Origin: Microvirgula aerodenitrificans DSM 15089
GTDB taxonomy: Bacteria > Pseudomonadota > Gammaproteobacteria > Burkholderiales > Aquaspirillaceae
Direction: 5' to 3'
Assembly: GCF_000620105.1 (NCBI RefSeq)
Contig: NZ_JHVK01000005.1
Coordinates: forward strand, 124,001-188,000
Length of the DNA stretch: 64,000 nt
In this document: positions 8,501-16,311 of the stretch, in pieces
Layout: every line of letters starts with the position of its first letter
Numbering within the stretch: the first letter of the stretch is position 1
Program-made: the position numbers and the translations under genes
The notes under the pieces: model-generated
Seen by the model: only the letters and a program-made list of their open reading frames with translations
The model's database searches: none
Told to the model about the DNA's origin: nothing

Positions 8501-9148
8501 GGCATCGGCTTCGGTCATCGCCGCTTCGCCGAGCATGTCGTAGCTGAAGCGATAGCCGCGCGATTCGCGCTCGCGACCATTGGCCAGCGCCTCGTCGATG
8601 GTTTCGCCGGTCACGAACTGCTTGCCGAGCATGCGCATCGCCATGTCGACGCCCTTGCGGATCAGCGGTTCGCCGCCCTTGGCGATCAGCTTGGTCAGCG
8701 CGTTCGACAGCCCGGCCTCGTTATGGGTGTTGACCAGCTTGCCGGTGATCACCAGCCCCCACGCTGCGGCATTGACGAACAGCGAGCGGCTGTTGCCGAT
8801 ATGGCTCGACCAGTCGCCACGGGCGATCTTGTCGCGGATCAGCTTGTCGGCGGTCGCCCGGTCGGGAATCCGCAGCAGCGCTTCGGCCAGACACATCAGC
8901 GCAATGCCTTCGTGGCTCGACAGCGAGAATTCGTGCATCAGCGCGTCGACACCGCTGGCCCGCGTACGCTTTTCCCGTACCTCGGTCACCAGCTTGCGTG
9001 CCAGCGACTGGACGCTCGCCAGCGTATCGGCACCCAGCGCCGCCTGCGGCAGCAGTGCCGATACGCACTCCTTTTCGTCGCGGCGCAAGGCGGCGGTAAT
9101 CACGTCCATCAGCGGGCCCTGAGGGCGGGACAGCGTGGCGAAAGTCAT
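5540..9148 (-). CDS. putA: Bifunctional proline dehydrogenase / L-glutamate-gamma-semialdehyde dehydrogenase PutA
   Basis: A 1202-residue enzyme that oxidises proline to glutamate in two steps at the inner face of the membrane. The N-terminal part (about 60-480) is the FAD-dependent proline dehydrogenase barrel, with KGAYWDAEIKRAQ and the DAEEADRMELSLDL region. The aldehyde dehydrogenase follows (about 550-1015), with IAETGGMNAMIVD and catalytic Cys near residue 815 in SAGQRCSALR. About 180 further residues form the C-terminal domain of long PutAs. The N terminus lacks the ribbon-helix-helix DNA-binding domain of E. coli PutA, so it is not self-regulating; the divergent Lrp-type gene is the probable activator. 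Confidence 0.96.
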   Translation of the reverse strand: MTFATLSRPQGPLMDVITAALRRDEKECVSALLPQAALGADTLASVQSLARKLVTEVREKRTRASGVDALMHEFSLSSHEGIALMCLAEALLRIPDRATADKLIRDKIARGDWSSHIGNSRSLFVNAAAWGLVITGKLVNTHNEAGLSNALTKLIAKGGEPLIRKGVDMAMRMLGKQFVTGETIDEALANGRERESRGYRFSYDMLGEAAMTEADAQRYMDDYVMAIHAIGKASNGRGIIEGPGISVKLSAIHPRYSRAQRDRVMSELYERLKQLMLLARRYDIGINIDAEEADRMELSLDLVEKLAFDADLAGWDGIGIVVQAYQKRCPFIIDYLIDLARRAGRRFMVRLVKGAYWDAEIKRAQVDGQSGYPVYTRKVYTDVSYLACAKRLLAAQDCIFPQFASHNAFTLAAVYHLGEGKQFEFQCLHGMGETLYDQVVGGDKLGRACRIYAPVGSHETLLAYLVRRLLENGANSSFVNRIVDEAVSIDELVADPVAEAARIGGEPHARIPLPRDLYGAGRRNSSGLDLSHEQTLAALQLGLDDACARQWLAEPLLAGGSHSGELRTEVRNPADPADIVGSVVEAGLQDVPVALEAAAAADWPHRLPAERADCLERFADLMEENMPALMALAVREAGKTLSNAIAEVREAVDFCRYYAQQARNEFSNDTHRPLGPVVAISPWNFPLAIFCGEVVSALAAGNPVLAKPAEQTALIAAFAVRLLHEAGVPRDALQLLPGRGETVGAALTADSRVKGVLFTGSTDVAHIINRTLARRGGDIPLIAETGGMNAMIVDSSALAEQVVGDVLVSAFDSAGQRCSALRVLYVQHDVADKVIAMIRGAMDELVVGDPRVLSTDVGPVIDGEAQRNLLAHIERMKREARWFHTLDVPATGTFVAPFVCEIGSIGELQREVFGPVLHIVRYHAAEMAQVIRDINAAGYGLTMGVHSRIDETIDLIAETAHVGNLYVNRNIVGAVVGVQPFGGEGLSGTGPKAGGPCYLYRLCETGKRPKVGTAAGDAGLTLLETLAGLLPTLGLDEADREAISRLIGHERKHSPLLTPMEFAGPTGEINRLRFVPRGNVLCLATTLPGLARQLVAVFATGNMAYVLAGSAAAGLAARLPAGLQIAVADSIERAPVQAALYDDDEVAASLRPALAGRDGEIVGLNRVRDNGRYDVFRLVHERAVSINTTAAGGNASLMSIGD

Positions 9149-9437
9149 TGCAGCTTCTCCTGATTTGCAGTTCTTCTACGTCTGTTGGTCTGTCCGACAC
9201 GCGGTTTGCCAGATACTTGTAGCGCGCCAGTATTGGCTGCAATATTATGACAATGCATAGAAAACTACATTCTGATTACACGTGACATCACAGAGTTTTG
9301 CTTGCCAAAAATACAAAAACACAGCATAAACCACGACAGTCGCAGCAAAACAACAAAACATAAATACCAGCCAGCCCGACACGCTGAGCAGGTAACAAAA
9401 TACAGATCATTCATCTACAAAAACGGAGAAACAGAGG
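9149..9437. promoter_or_regulatory. Divergent putA / Lrp-regulator control region
   Basis: A 289-base AT-rich gap between the divergent putA and Lrp-type regulator genes, markedly lower in GC than the surrounding coding DNA. Lrp-type activators of putA usually bind several phased AT-rich sites in such gaps; A-tracts such as ACAAAACATAAATA are visible. I could not assign specific -35/-10 pairs with confidence. Confidence 0.5.
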
Positions 9438-9923
9438 ATGAAAAGAAGCAAGCCAAGGAAGACGCTTGACCTCATCGACCGGAAAATCCTCGCGCTTTTG
9501 CAGGACAACGCCAAGATATCGAACGTTGATCTGGCCGAACAGGTCCACCTGTCGCCCACTCCCTGTCTGGAGCGGGTAAAACGTCTGGAATCAGATGGTT
9601 ATATCCGCAAGTACGCCGCTCACCTGAATCCGCAGGTGCTGGACGCCGGCATGCTGGTCTATCTCGAAGTCAGCCTGCAGAACACGACCAGTGAAATCCT
9701 CGAAGAGTTCAACAGCGCGGTGCAGGGCATCCCGCAGATCCTCGAGTGCCACATGGTTGCCGGCGGCTTCGACTACCTGCTGAAGATCCGCGTGCGCGAC
9801 ATCCACGAGTTCCGCGACATGCTGGGCGAAATGCTGTCCCACCTGCCCTACGTAAGGGAAACCCATACCTACGTGGTGATGGAAGAGGTCAAGGAGTCGT
9901 CGCAGATTCCGCTGCGCCCCTGA
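9438..9923 (+). CDS. Lrp/AsnC-family regulator, probable proline-responsive putA activator
   Basis: A 161-residue regulator. The N-terminal winged HTH (about residues 10-60; NVDLAEQVHLSPTPCLERVKRL) is followed by the RAM effector-binding domain, with GGFDYLLKIRVRD and YVRETHTYVVMEEVK typical of Lrp. The divergent arrangement with a PutA lacking its own DNA-binding domain resembles putR/bkdR-type systems, where proline turns on putA. That specificity is inference; a leucine-responsive global Lrp is the alternative. ATG 9438 follows an AGAGG ribosome binding site by about six bases. Confidence 0.9.
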   Translation: MKRSKPRKTLDLIDRKILALLQDNAKISNVDLAEQVHLSPTPCLERVKRLESDGYIRKYAAHLNPQVLDAGMLVYLEVSLQNTTSEILEEFNSAVQGIPQILECHMVAGGFDYLLKIRVRDIHEFRDMLGEMLSHLPYVRETHTYVVMEEVKESSQIPLRP

Positions 9924-9991
9924 GCAGGACCGGCAACAGCGGCTATAACGAGGCGGACGGGCGCGATACCGCACATGCGATTGTCCTCGAC

Positions 9992-10005
9992 TTGATGTCG
10001 ATCAA
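9992..10005. promoter_or_regulatory. FNR/ANR-type box upstream of azurin
   Basis: TTGAT-GTCG-ATCAA is a perfect match to the FNR/ANR consensus TTGAT-N4-ATCAA. A TATTCG -10-like hexamer at 10024-10029 puts the box centre about 38-41 bases before the likely start of transcription, the class II activator position. It lies 94 bases before the azurin ATG, where oxygen-limited induction is known in other genera. Confidence 0.8.
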
Positions 10006-10098
10006 GACGACGGGATGGGCGCTGTATTCGAATGCCCCTCTTGCCGTCCGGTTTTGCCGGCCCCGGCCTGATTCATTCATCATGCACAGGAGATCTTC

Positions 10099-10548
10099 AT
10101 GATCCGCAAACTCCTCGTTACCGCCCTGCTCTGCGCCGCCGCCACCCCGGTGCTCGCTGCCGCCCAGTGTTCGGTCGATATCGAAGCCAACGACGCGATG
10201 CAGTTCAACAAGAAAAGCATCGATGTCAGCAAGAGTTGCAAACAGTTCACCGTCAACCTGAAGCATGTCGGCAAGATGCCGAAGACCGCCATGGGTCACA
10301 ACTGGGTGCTGACGGCCAAGGCCGACGAGCAGGCCGTGATCAGCGACGGCTCCAAGGCCGGCCCGGCAGCCGACTACATCAAGGCCGGCGACGCCCGCGT
10401 CATCGCCCACACCAAGCTGATCGGCGGCGGCGAATCCGCCACGGCCACCATCCCGGTCGCCAAGCTCAAGGCCGGCACCGACTACGTGTTCTTCTGCTCG
10501 TTCCCGGGCCACGCCGCCATCATGAAGGGCACGCTGAAGCTCAACTGA
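10099..10548 (+). CDS. azu: Azurin, periplasmic blue copper electron carrier
   Basis: A 149-residue precursor with a Sec signal peptide (cleavage around residue 20, VLA-AAQC). The mature cupredoxin carries type-1 copper ligands His67 (MGHNW), Cys133, His138 and Met142 ([10 protein letters not shown]) and the azurin disulfide Cys24-Cys47. It shuttles electrons in the periplasm, typically from cytochrome bc1 or c-type cytochromes to nitrite reductase or peroxidases. A perfect FNR/ANR box upstream suggests induction under low oxygen. ATG 10099 follows AGGAG by seven bases. It is monocistronic, with a terminator directly after it. Confidence 0.97.
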   Translation: MIRKLLVTALLCAAATPVLAAAQCSVDIEANDAMQFNKKSIDVSKSCKQFTVNLKHVGKMPKTAMGHNWVLTAKADEQAVISDGSKAGPAADYIKAGDARVIAHTKLIGGGESATATIPVAKLKAGTDYVFFCSFPGHAAIMKGTLKLN

Positions 10549-10574
10549 GCCAGCGCATCGTCAGGAACCCCCAG

Positions 10575-10604
10575 GCAGCAGACCTTCCCGGTCTGCTGCT
10601 TTTT
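10575..10604 (+). terminator. Intrinsic terminator of azurin
   Basis: GCAGCAGACC pairs perfectly with GGTCTGCTGC across a TTCCC loop and is followed by T5. It lies 26 bases after the azurin stop. Confidence 0.93.
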
Positions 10605-10766
10605 CATGCCCTGCCGCCGGTCGAAGCGGTTGGGCCGCGCGAACATCAGGAGTAACATCACGTTCGCGCATCCCCATACATAATCGGGCGTGCTGCGCGC
10701 GCGGGTCGAGCGCGCGCAACCCCGGACTGCTCACCCCCATCCAGAAGCAAACAAAGGAAAGAGAAA

Positions 10767-11963
10767 GTGGAACTCTCGCACCGCGTGAACGCCATCAAGG
10801 AATCGCCGACGCTCGCCATCAACGCCAAGGCGCAGAAACTGAAGGCGGACGGCCGCGACGTCGTCATTCTGGCCGCCGGCGAACCCGATTTCGATACCCC
10901 GGACCACATCAAGGCCGCCGCGATCGAAGCGATCAACAAGGGCTTCACCAAGTACACGCCGGTTTCCGGTACCCCGGGTCTGAAAAAGGCCGTGGCCGCC
11001 AAGTTCAAGCGCGACAACGGGCTCGACTACGCCGTCAACCAGATCCTGGTGTCGGTCGGTGGCAAGCAGAGCTTCTACAATCTGTGCCAGGCCTACATCA
11101 ACGACGGCGATGAAGTGATCATCCCGGCGCCGTACTGGGTGTCCTACCCGGACATGACCCTGCTCGCCGGTGGCGTGCCGGTCATCGTCGAATGCGGCAT
11201 CGAGCAGGGCTTCAAGCTGACCGCCGCCCAGCTGGAAGCGGCCATTACGCCGAAAACCCGCCTGCTGGTGATCAACAGCCCGTCCAACCCGACCGGCGCC
11301 GTCTACACGCTGGACGAGCTGAAGGCACTGGGCGACGTGGTCCGCAAGCACCCGAACGTGCTGGTCGCCTCCGACGACATGTACGAACACGTGATGCTCG
11401 GCGACACCCGCTTCCACACGCTGCTGAACGCCTGCCCGGACCTGAAGGAACAGGTCATCGTGCTGAACGGCGTGTCCAAGGCCTACTCGATGACCGGCTG
11501 GCGCATCGGCTACGCCGCCGGCCCGCAGAAGCTGATCAAGGCGATGGAAAACATCCAGTCGCAAAGCACGTCCAACCCGACGTCGATCTCGCAGGTGGCC
11601 GCTGAAGCCGCGCTGAACGGCGATCAGGGCTGCATTGCGCCGATGCTGAAGGCCTTCAACGAACGTCACCAGTACGTGGTCGACTACTTCAACCGCATGC
11701 GCGGTCTGAAGTGCCTGCGTGCCGGTGGTGCGTTCTATGCCTTCGTCGACGCCCGCGAAGCAATCCGCGTGCTGGCCGCCGAAGGCAAGCTGGCCGAACA
11801 GACCGACATGGCGCTGGCCGCCTACCTGCTGGAAACGCAGGATGTCGCCGTGGTGCCGGGCTCGGCCTTCGGCGCGGAAGGTTACTTCCGCATCTCGTTC
11901 GCCACCAGCATGCAGAACCTGGAAAAGGCCCTGGGCCGGATCGAAAAGGCACTTGCTGCCTGA
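10767..11963 (+). CDS. PLP-dependent aspartate aminotransferase (class I)
   Basis: A 398-residue fold-type I aminotransferase moving the amino group between aspartate and 2-oxoglutarate; the close family can also act on aromatic amino acids or prephenate. Recognisable motifs are NSPSNPTGAVY, the Schiff-base lysine in SKAYSMTGWRIGY and the C-terminal FRISFATS arginine region. The start is GTG at 10767, behind AAAGGAAAG; no ATG fits the family N terminus. The leader between azurin and this gene is about 160 bases and a strong terminator follows, so it is a single-gene unit. Confidence 0.92.
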   Translation: MELSHRVNAIKESPTLAINAKAQKLKADGRDVVILAAGEPDFDTPDHIKAAAIEAINKGFTKYTPVSGTPGLKKAVAAKFKRDNGLDYAVNQILVSVGGKQSFYNLCQAYINDGDEVIIPAPYWVSYPDMTLLAGGVPVIVECGIEQGFKLTAAQLEAAITPKTRLLVINSPSNPTGAVYTLDELKALGDVVRKHPNVLVASDDMYEHVMLGDTRFHTLLNACPDLKEQVIVLNGVSKAYSMTGWRIGYAAGPQKLIKAMENIQSQSTSNPTSISQVAAEAALNGDQGCIAPMLKAFNERHQYVVDYFNRMRGLKCLRAGGAFYAFVDAREAIRVLAAEGKLAEQTDMALAAYLLETQDVAVVPGSAFGAEGYFRISFATSMQNLEKALGRIEKALAA

Positions 11964-11986
11964 GCGGTTTGTCCGCCGTCGATCAG

Positions 11987-12012
11987 AAAGGACCCCGAGG
12001 GGTCCTTTTTTT
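11987..12012 (+). terminator. Intrinsic terminator after aspartate aminotransferase
   Basis: AAAGGACCCC pairs with GGGGTCCTTT across a very short loop and runs into a T7 tract, 24 bases past the stop codon. Confidence 0.93.
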
Positions 12013-12088
12013 CGCCTGCCGTCCATGCGACGTCCGGCCGCCCGGTTTGGCGGCGGCCCGTCGCTTTTTTTCCGATAACAAGAATGCC

Positions 12089-12790
12089 ATGACAAGAAAA
12101 CTGCATGTATCCGACGACGCCGACAGCGTCGCCTGCGCCGCGGCCGAGGCGCTGATCGTCCATCTCGGCCATGCCATCCGCACCCATGGCCGCGCGCTGC
12201 TGGCGCTGGCCGGCGGCCGCACGCCGGAGGCGCTGTACCGGTGGCTGGCGGCGCCGGCCCAGTCTGCGCGCATCGACTGGCCACACGTGGTCCTGATTGT
12301 CGGTGACGAGCGCTGCGTGCCCGTCGACCACCCGGACAGCAACGAATGCATGATTCGTCATCACCTGCTCGACCGTCTGCCGACGGCACCGGCCGCGCTG
12401 CTCGGCTGGCACTACCACGGCGACCCGCAGGCAGCCGTGAACGCGTTCAGCCATGCCTTTGCCGCGCTGGACGGCGGTGTCGCGCCGCGACTCGACATCG
12501 CCCTGCTCGGACTGGGCCGTGACGGCCACACCGCATCGCTGTTCCCGCAGCAACCCTGCCCGCCCGGTATCGCCGCCGTGACGCATGCACCGGACGGCCA
12601 GCCGCGCATGACGCTCGGCCACGAGACCCTGGCCGCCGCCCGCGCCCGGCTGTTCCTTGCCTGCGGCCGCGACAAGGCACACGCACTCGGCCTGGTCTGG
12701 CAGGGCACCGACCTGCCGGCCACCGCGCTGGCCAATGCCGAGTGGTTTGTCGACGAGGCCGCCGCCATTCACGCCGATGACGAGATGTAG
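12089..12790 (+). CDS. pgl: 6-phosphogluconolactonase
   Basis: A 233-residue DevB/SOL-family enzyme that hydrolyses 6-phosphoglucono-lactone, the product of glucose-6-phosphate dehydrogenase. Conserved pieces are LALAGGRTPEALYRWL near the N terminus, VGDERCVPVDHPDSNECM and LLGLGRDGHTASLFP with its catalytic-region His. The ATG at 12089 is preferred over upstream in-frame codons, which fall within the preceding terminator region. zwf and gnd lie just beyond, convergent, so the three pentose-phosphate/Entner-Doudoroff entry enzymes are neighbours, separated only by a toxin-antitoxin pair. Confidence 0.93.
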   Translation: MTRKLHVSDDADSVACAAAEALIVHLGHAIRTHGRALLALAGGRTPEALYRWLAAPAQSARIDWPHVVLIVGDERCVPVDHPDSNECMIRHHLLDRLPTAPAALLGWHYHGDPQAAVNAFSHAFAALDGGVAPRLDIALLGLGRDGHTASLFPQQPCPPGIAAVTHAPDGQPRMTLGHETLAAARARLFLACGRDKAHALGLVWQGTDLPATALANAEWFVDEAAAIHADDEM

Positions 12791-12823
12791 GGCAACCGCA
12801 ACAGGCGGCACCCGGAATGGCAA

Positions 12824-12845
12824 ATATGGCCATATATGGCTATAT
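12824..12845. promoter_or_regulatory. Tandem palindromic operator of the toxin-antitoxin operon
   Basis: Two overlapping copies of ATATGGCyATAT. The first (12824-12835) is a perfect 12-base palindrome and the second (12834-12845) differs by one base. They lie 33-54 bases before the antitoxin ATG in an otherwise GC-rich spacer. This is the arrangement expected for co-operative autorepression by a Phd/YefM antitoxin; binding is inferred. Confidence 0.65.
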
Positions 12846-12877
12846 TCGGATCAGGCAGGATTCACAGGGCAAAGACC

Positions 12878-13114
12878 ATGAGCACCACTGCACTCGCTGA
12901 AGCCAAGAATCATCTCTCCAGGCTGGTGGATGAGGCGGTTGCCGGCCGGGAAGTCATCATTTCCCGCCATGGACGCCCGGTAGCCAGGCTGGTCGCGATA
13001 GATCATTGCACGGTGCCGCGTTTCGGTGCGCTCAAGGGCCGGCTCGATATCCCGGACGACTTCGACCAGCCACTGAGCGACGCGGAACTGGCCCTGTTTA
13101 CCGGCACTGACTGA
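12878..13114 (+). CDS. Type II antitoxin, Phd/YefM family
   Basis: A 78-residue antitoxin. The N terminus (LAEAKNHLSRLVDEAVAGREVIISRHGRPVARL, split by normal turns) is the Phd/YefM DNA-binding fold. The acidic C terminus (about 50-78, DIPDDFDQPLSDAEL) is the unstructured part that typically wraps and blocks the toxin. Its stop overlaps the toxin start (ATGA), as in translationally coupled pairs. ATG 12878 lies downstream of the palindromic operator; an earlier in-frame ATG at 12836 sits inside that operator and is rejected. Confidence 0.92.
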   Translation: MSTTALAEAKNHLSRLVDEAVAGREVIISRHGRPVARLVAIDHCTVPRFGALKGRLDIPDDFDQPLSDAELALFTGTD

Positions 13115-13494
13115 TGCACCTTCTGCTGGATACGCACATTCTGCTGTGGGCCCTGGCAGATGATGACAGGCTGTCCCCGAGAGCACGGCGCGTCATTCAG
13201 GAAGCCAGTGACATTCATGTCAGTGCCGCAAGCTACTGGGAACTCGCCATCAAGATCGGACAAGGCAGGCTGCGGGCAGACCTGGCGGAAATTCGTCTTG
13301 CTGCCGGGCAAAGCGGCTTTGCCGAGATCGCCGTCAGTGGCGGGCACGCCCAGGCGACCCTGCATCTGGCAAACCACCACAAAGACCCGTTCGATCGCCT
13401 GATTGTGGCGACAGCCATGACCGAACCCATGCGACTGCTGACGGCAGACAGTCTGGTCGCGCAGTACACGGAACTGGCTCTGCTCTGCCCGTAG
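13114..13494 (+). CDS. Type II toxin, PIN-domain ribonuclease (VapC-like)
   Basis: A 126-residue PIN-domain protein, a predicted Mg2+-dependent RNase that cleaves RNA when freed from its antitoxin. The acidic catalytic quartet is visible: Asp6 (LLLDTHILLW), Glu in AASYWELAIK, Asp in HKDPFDRLIVA and Asp in LLTADS. The HKDPFDR form marks the subgroup normally paired with Phd/YefM-type antitoxins, exactly as here. The start overlaps the antitoxin stop by four bases. The gene ends seven bases before the zwf stop on the other strand. All catalytic acids are present, so the toxin is probably active. Confidence 0.92.
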   Translation: MHLLLDTHILLWALADDDRLSPRARRVIQEASDIHVSAASYWELAIKIGQGRLRADLAEIRLAAGQSGFAEIAVSGGHAQATLHLANHHKDPFDRLIVATAMTEPMRLLTADSLVAQYTELALLCP

Positions 13495-13501
13495 CAGCGA
13501 C

Positions 13502-14887
13502 TCACTTTCCCGGACCGGCCGTCCGGTGCCAGCCGCCATTGCGCTGGATAAAACGGTTGGCCTCCTCCGGCCCCCAGCTGCCTGCCGCATACGGATAGAC
13601 CGGACCGTGATCGGCCAGCACCGGGTCGACGATGCGCCAGGCCGCGTCCACCTCGTCCTCACGGGCAAACAGCCCGCCGTCGCCGCGCACCGCATCCAGC
13701 AGCAGCCGCTCGTACGGGCCGGCCGCGCCGCTGCTCTGGTGGGTGGCAAACAGCTCGGTGGTCTCGCCCATCAGCGTGTCGCCACTGGCCTTGACCTGCA
13801 CCCCCATCGCAATCACCACTTCCGGGCTGAGCCGGAAGCGCAGGTAATTGCCGTGCCCCGGGTGGTGCTCGCCGAATACCGCCTGCGGCGGGCCGCGAAA
13901 CTCGACCAGCACCTCGGTCGCCGACAGCGGCAGCTGCTTGCCGGCGCGCAGATAGAACGGCACGCCGGCCCAGCGCCAGTTGGCAATCGACAGCCGGACG
14001 GCGGCAAAGGTTTCGACCCGGGAATCTGCGGCAACACCGGCTTCCTGCCGGTAGCCGAGATACTGGCCGCGCACCACGTTGCGGCTGTCCAGCGGCTCGA
14101 TGGCACGCAGCAGGCGGGCTTTTTCGTCGCGGATGGCCTCGTCGTCGCTGCCGGTCGGCGGCTCCATGGCCAGGCAGGCCAGCACCTGCAGCAGGTGATT
14201 CTGGATCACGTCCCGAATGGCGCCGGCCTCCTCGTAGAAATGCCCGCGGCTGCCGACGCCAAAATTTTCCGCCAGTGTGATCTGCACATTGTCGATGTAG
14301 ATCCGGTTCCAGACCGGTTCCAGAAAGCTGTTGGCAAAGCGGAAATACAGCAGGTTCTGCACCGCTTCCTTGCCGAGGTAGTGGTCGATGCGGAACACCT
14401 CGCGCTCGCGGAACACGCCATGCAGCACCCGGTTCAGCGCCCGCGCCCCGGCCAGGTCGCGCCCGAACGGTTTTTCCACCACGATGCGCGCGCCACGGGC
14501 CGCACCGGACTGCTCCAGCCCCTTGATCACCGCCGGGAACAGCGAGGGCGGAATGGCCAGGTAGTGCAGCGGGTGCGCACTGCGCGCCAGGGCGATCCGC
14601 AGTCGCTCATAGGTCGCCGGGTCACCGTAGTCGCCGGCGACGAAGTCCAGCCGGGCTTCCAGCCGCGCCAGCGCGGCAGCATCGGCACCCGGGTCGGCCG
14701 CCAGCGCCGCCTCGCGCACCCGGCGGGCGAATGCCTGCCGGTCCAGTGCGGTCCGGGCCACCCCTATCACCGGCAAGTCGATCTGGCGGCGAGCGAACAG
14801 CACCTGCAGCGCCGGAAAAATCTTGCGGAAGGCCAGGTCGCCGCTGGCCCCGAAAATCACCAGCGCGTCGGCGGCGGCGGACTTCAT
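13502..14887 (-). CDS. zwf: Glucose-6-phosphate 1-dehydrogenase
   Basis: A 461-residue enzyme oxidising glucose 6-phosphate to 6-phosphogluconolactone with NAD(P)+. The nucleotide-binding motif [10 protein letters not shown] is at residues 14-23 and the substrate-binding signature [13 protein letters not shown] lies near residue 170, with the conserved EKPFGRD between them. Length is slightly short of the usual 480-490, with no obvious domain missing. Its ATG overlaps the stop of the upstream gnd-like gene by four bases, so the two are co-translated. It is convergent with the toxin gene. Confidence 0.95.
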   Translation of the reverse strand: MKSAAADALVIFGASGDLAFRKIFPALQVLFARRQIDLPVIGVARTALDRQAFARRVREAALAADPGADAAALARLEARLDFVAGDYGDPATYERLRIALARSAHPLHYLAIPPSLFPAVIKGLEQSGAARGARIVVEKPFGRDLAGARALNRVLHGVFREREVFRIDHYLGKEAVQNLLYFRFANSFLEPVWNRIYIDNVQITLAENFGVGSRGHFYEEAGAIRDVIQNHLLQVLACLAMEPPTGSDDEAIRDEKARLLRAIEPLDSRNVVRGQYLGYRQEAGVAADSRVETFAAVRLSIANWRWAGVPFYLRAGKQLPLSATEVLVEFRGPPQAVFGEHHPGHGNYLRFRLSPEVVIAMGVQVKASGDTLMGETTELFATHQSSGAAGPYERLLLDAVRGDGGLFAREDEVDAAWRIVDPVLADHGPVYPYAAGSWGPEEANRFIQRNGGWHRTAGPGK

Positions 14888-15882
14888 TTCTCCGGCACCG
14901 GGCCCGGGCCGGCAACGTGGCCGCCGAACTGGTAACGCAGCGCCGACAGCAACCGGCGGCCGAAGGCGTCCCGGTCACGCGAGCTGAAACGCTGGTACAG
15001 CGCCGCGGTCAGCACCGGGCTTGGCACGCCTTCGTCCAGGGCGGCACGCACCGTCCAGCGACCGGCACCGGAATCGGGCACCTGCTCGCTGAAGTCCGCC
15101 AGATCGCCATCCAGCAGCAGCGACATGGCCGACAAGTCCAGCAACCATGACGAAATCACGCTGCCGTGACGCCAGACTTCGGCAATATCGGCCAGATTGA
15201 AGTCATAGGCATAGTGCGCCGGGTCGATGCCGGGCCCCACCGTCTCGCGGCGGGCAAAACCGGCGCCACGCAGGATGTCGAAGCCCTCGGCCAGCGCCGC
15301 CATCACCCCGTATTCGATACCGTTGTGCACCATTTTCACGAAGTGGCCGGCTCCGGCCGGCCCGCAGTGCAGGAACCCGCGCTCGGCCCCCGCCGCGCCA
15401 CTGTCATCGCCACTCGCCGGCGCCAGCGTCATGAACAGCGGTTCGAGCCGCTGCACGACCGCCTGCTCGCCACCGATCATCAGGCAATAGCCTCGCTCGC
15501 GGCCCCATACCCCGCCGCTGACCCCCACGTCGACAAAGGACAGACCGAGCAGGCCGAGGGTGCGGGCCCGCCGGATCGAATCCTGATAGAAGGTATTGCC
15601 GCCGTCGATCACGCAGTCGCCGGCACTCAGGAGCGGCGCCAGGGTGGACAGCGTATTGCTGATCTGGCTGGTCGGCAGCATCAGCCAGATCACGCGTGGC
15701 GCGACCAGTGCATGCACGAGCGCTTCCAGCGACGCGGCAGCCTTGCCACCATGGGACTGCAATACGCTCACTGCCTGCGGATCGGCGTCATACCCGGTAA
15801 TCCGGTGGCCGCCATGCAGCAACCGCCGACTCATGTTTGCGCCCATCCGGCCAAGTCCGACCATGCCGATATCCATCTCCAT
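14884..15882 (-). CDS. 6-phosphogluconate dehydrogenase (decarboxylating), short form
   Basis: A 332-residue member of the 6PGDH family, clearly shorter than the common 470-residue Gnd. The NAD(P)-binding motif [13 protein letters not shown] opens the protein; [16 protein letters not shown] and the catalytic-Lys region [14 protein letters not shown] follow. Short forms are usually tetrameric and often prefer NAD+ (family knowledge, not shown here). It oxidises 6-phosphogluconate to ribulose 5-phosphate and CO2 and leads a two-gene operon with zwf. ATG 15882 and 15876 are both possible starts. Confidence 0.92.
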   Translation of the reverse strand: MEMDIGMVGLGRMGANMSRRLLHGGHRITGYDADPQAVSVLQSHGGKAAASLEALVHALVAPRVIWLMLPTSQISNTLSTLAPLLSAGDCVIDGGNTFYQDSIRRARTLGLLGLSFVDVGVSGGVWGRERGYCLMIGGEQAVVQRLEPLFMTLAPASGDDSGAAGAERGFLHCGPAGAGHFVKMVHNGIEYGVMAALAEGFDILRGAGFARRETVGPGIDPAHYAYDFNLADIAEVWRHGSVISSWLLDLSAMSLLLDGDLADFSEQVPDSGAGRWTVRAALDEGVPSPVLTAALYQRFSSRDRDAFGRRLLSALRYQFGGHVAGPGPVPEK

Positions 15883-15965
15883 CCCCTTGCTGCCGTGCGG
15901 CGTGCCCGATTGTCGTTATAGCAAGGCATGCAGGGAGCGCGGCGGGATCAAGGCAAAAGGTGATG

Positions 15966-16298
15966 TCAGAACGAAATCAGCAGGTCTTCGGTCACGGCAA
16001 TATGACAGGCCAGGCGCGGCAGGTCCGGCGAGTCAATGAAGTCATCGTCAGCCAGTGCCGTCTTTGGCAGGTAGCCCTGACGGATCATGACGTTGCGTTC
16101 CTTGCGCCCGAGCCGGAACGGCACCGGCTGGCCGGCGTGCGACACCCGCACCAGGCAGGCACCGCAAGTGCCGTGACCACAGCGCCACCACAGCGGCAGT
16201 TCGGCGCGCCGGACCACCTCGAGCAGCAGCTCGCCGGCCGCGGCCTCGACGCTGACCGGCGCCGGCAGGCGGTCGGAAACAAAGGTCACGGTCGGCAT
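15966..16298 (-). CDS. [2Fe-2S] ferredoxin-like protein
   Basis: A 110-residue plant-type ferredoxin domain with the cluster ligands Cys40, Cys45 and Cys48 (RCGHGTCGAC) and the distant Cys98 (LACHIAV). It is predicted to be a soluble one-electron carrier. No reductase or oxygenase domain is fused and none adjoins, so its partner is unknown. It lies 13 bases after an OsmC-type gene on the same strand and may be co-transcribed with it; the pairing hints at a redox or thiol-stress role, which is only inference. ATG 16298 lacks a strong Shine-Dalgarno sequence. Confidence 0.85.
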   Translation of the reverse strand: MPTVTFVSDRLPAPVSVEAAAGELLLEVVRRAELPLWWRCGHGTCGACLVRVSHAGQPVPFRLGRKERNVMIRQGYLPKTALADDDFIDSPDLPRLACHIAVTEDLLISF

Positions 16299-16311
16299 GG
16301 CGGCGGCGCGT

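Noticed and set aside
5609-9163. 1184-codon open frame opposite putA
   Set aside because: High-GC shadow frame; PutA motifs on the other strand are unambiguous and the shadow protein has no domain.
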